Positions 63,884 through 64,000 of a stretch of 64,000 nt of DNA are shown one piece after another (position 1 is the first letter of the stretch; the number at the start of each line of letters is the position of its first letter). The translations under genes and the position numbers were made by a program. The stretch lies in contig NZ_SIXI01000006.1 in NCBI RefSeq assembly GCF_004310865.1, positions 168,231 through 232,230 of the forward strand, in the 5' to 3' direction. Origin of the DNA: Aquabacterium lacunae (GTDB lineage: Bacteria; Pseudomonadota; Gammaproteobacteria; Burkholderiales; Burkholderiaceae_C). The notes beneath the pieces were generated by a model that saw only the letters and a program-made list of their open reading frames with translations, searched no databases and was not told the DNA's origin.

Positions 63884-64000
63884 CACACAAAAGTACCGCT
63901 CTGGAATAACTTCAGGCGTGAATCGGCTGCGCAACGAGTTTGACGCCCAAAGCTGCGCACACCTTGCTGATCGTGTCGAATCTCGGCTGTGCGTCGGCTC
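63878..64000 (+). mobile_element. Start of next gene cassette (partial)
   Basis: By attC rules, a new cassette begins at the TTAGGC of R' and runs to the right edge. Its visible 123 bases contain the 3' end of a minus-strand gene. Its attC would lie outside the window. Confidence 0.6.
63912..64000 (-). CDS. Antitoxin-like HTH protein, C-terminal fragment (partial)
   Basis: A frame open from the window edge ends at TGA (63912-63914) after 28 residues that read like the end of an HTH antidote: RFDTISKVCAALGVKLV then AQPIHA. The pattern fits the last helices of the HigA / addiction-module antidote group (short XRE-type proteins whose C-terminus reads ...ALGVKL). It is antisense to the expected cassette direction. 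The toxin would lie further upstream, outside the window. Confidence 0.5.
   Translation of the reverse strand, partial: ADAQPRFDTISKVCAALGVKLVAQPIHA

Noticed and set aside
63649..63909. An 86-residue open frame running through the attC
   Set aside because: Its second half is translation of the attC site and the start has no ribosome site; such frames are a known artefact of attC sequences.
1..64000. Transposases, phage genes, tRNA or rRNA genes, CRISPR arrays
   Set aside because: None found by reading for characteristic proteins, tRNA T-loop sequence or regular repeat-spacer patterns.

Overview
The window is a high-GC chromosomal segment of a betaproteobacterium. Gene content points to Burkholderiales in the Comamonadaceae / Sphaerotilus-Aquabacterium neighbourhood. 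Pointers are an E3 with its own lipoyl domain in an aceE-aceF-lpdA operon, a LexA-controlled imuA-imuB-dnaE2 cassette, the tmk-holB-pilZ-tatD order, a DUF4936 protein, and a FabG4/MaoC/thiolase/FadD lipid block. This assignment is an inference from gene content; no search was run. No rRNA, tRNA, CRISPR array or insertion sequence was seen.

Layout. 1-6.2 kb: a pseudokinase-HDOD protein (cut by the window edge), pyrD, tex and a patatin-like lipase. 6.2-9.6 kb: a CorC/HlyC membrane protein, a CapA-like protein and an iron-type alcohol dehydrogenase. 9.7-16.3 kb: a PsrA-like TetR regulator followed by a fatty-acid block (large FabG, MaoC hydratase, thiolase, FadD). 16.4-19.8 kb: a thioesterase-acetyltransferase fusion, an NRDE protein, DUF4936 and ygfZ. 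19.9-24.5 kb: mltG-tmk-holB-pilZ-tatD and a small orphan protein. 24.6-27.6 kb: an amino-acid ABC transporter (two permeases and a binding protein, no ATPase). 27.7-32.8 kb: four tandem membrane diguanylate cyclases. 32.8-39.4 kb: a cation efflux pump diverging from the SOS mutagenesis operon imuA-imuB-dnaE2, with a perfect LexA palindrome between them. 39.5-49 kb: the pyruvate dehydrogenase operon diverging from a PAS histidine kinase / FixJ-type regulator pair. 49-57.6 kb: folD, oligopeptidase A, a DUF4124-glutaredoxin protein, a flavoprotein, rpiA, an acyltransferase-like membrane protein and rlhA.

57.5-64 kb is the accessory end and the most interesting part. It holds an integron integrase gene (intI, minus strand) and, about 5 kb away, a canonical 120-bp attC recombination site in the orientation expected for a cassette array running out of the right edge. 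The first base pairs beyond the attC carry, on the minus strand, the C-terminus of an antitoxin-like HTH protein. Nine plus-strand genes lie between intI and the attC (DUF1304, SRPBCC, arfB, paiB-like, DUF4440-like, DUF4124, LTxxQ, a methyltransferase and associated spacers). Several overlap each other and no attC separates them, so they look like ordinary chromosomal genes rather than cassettes.

Themes: lipid turnover and its TetR control, envelope and c-di-GMP signalling (four cyclases plus PilZ), SOS-induced mutagenesis, and a chromosomal integron that probably continues beyond the window.
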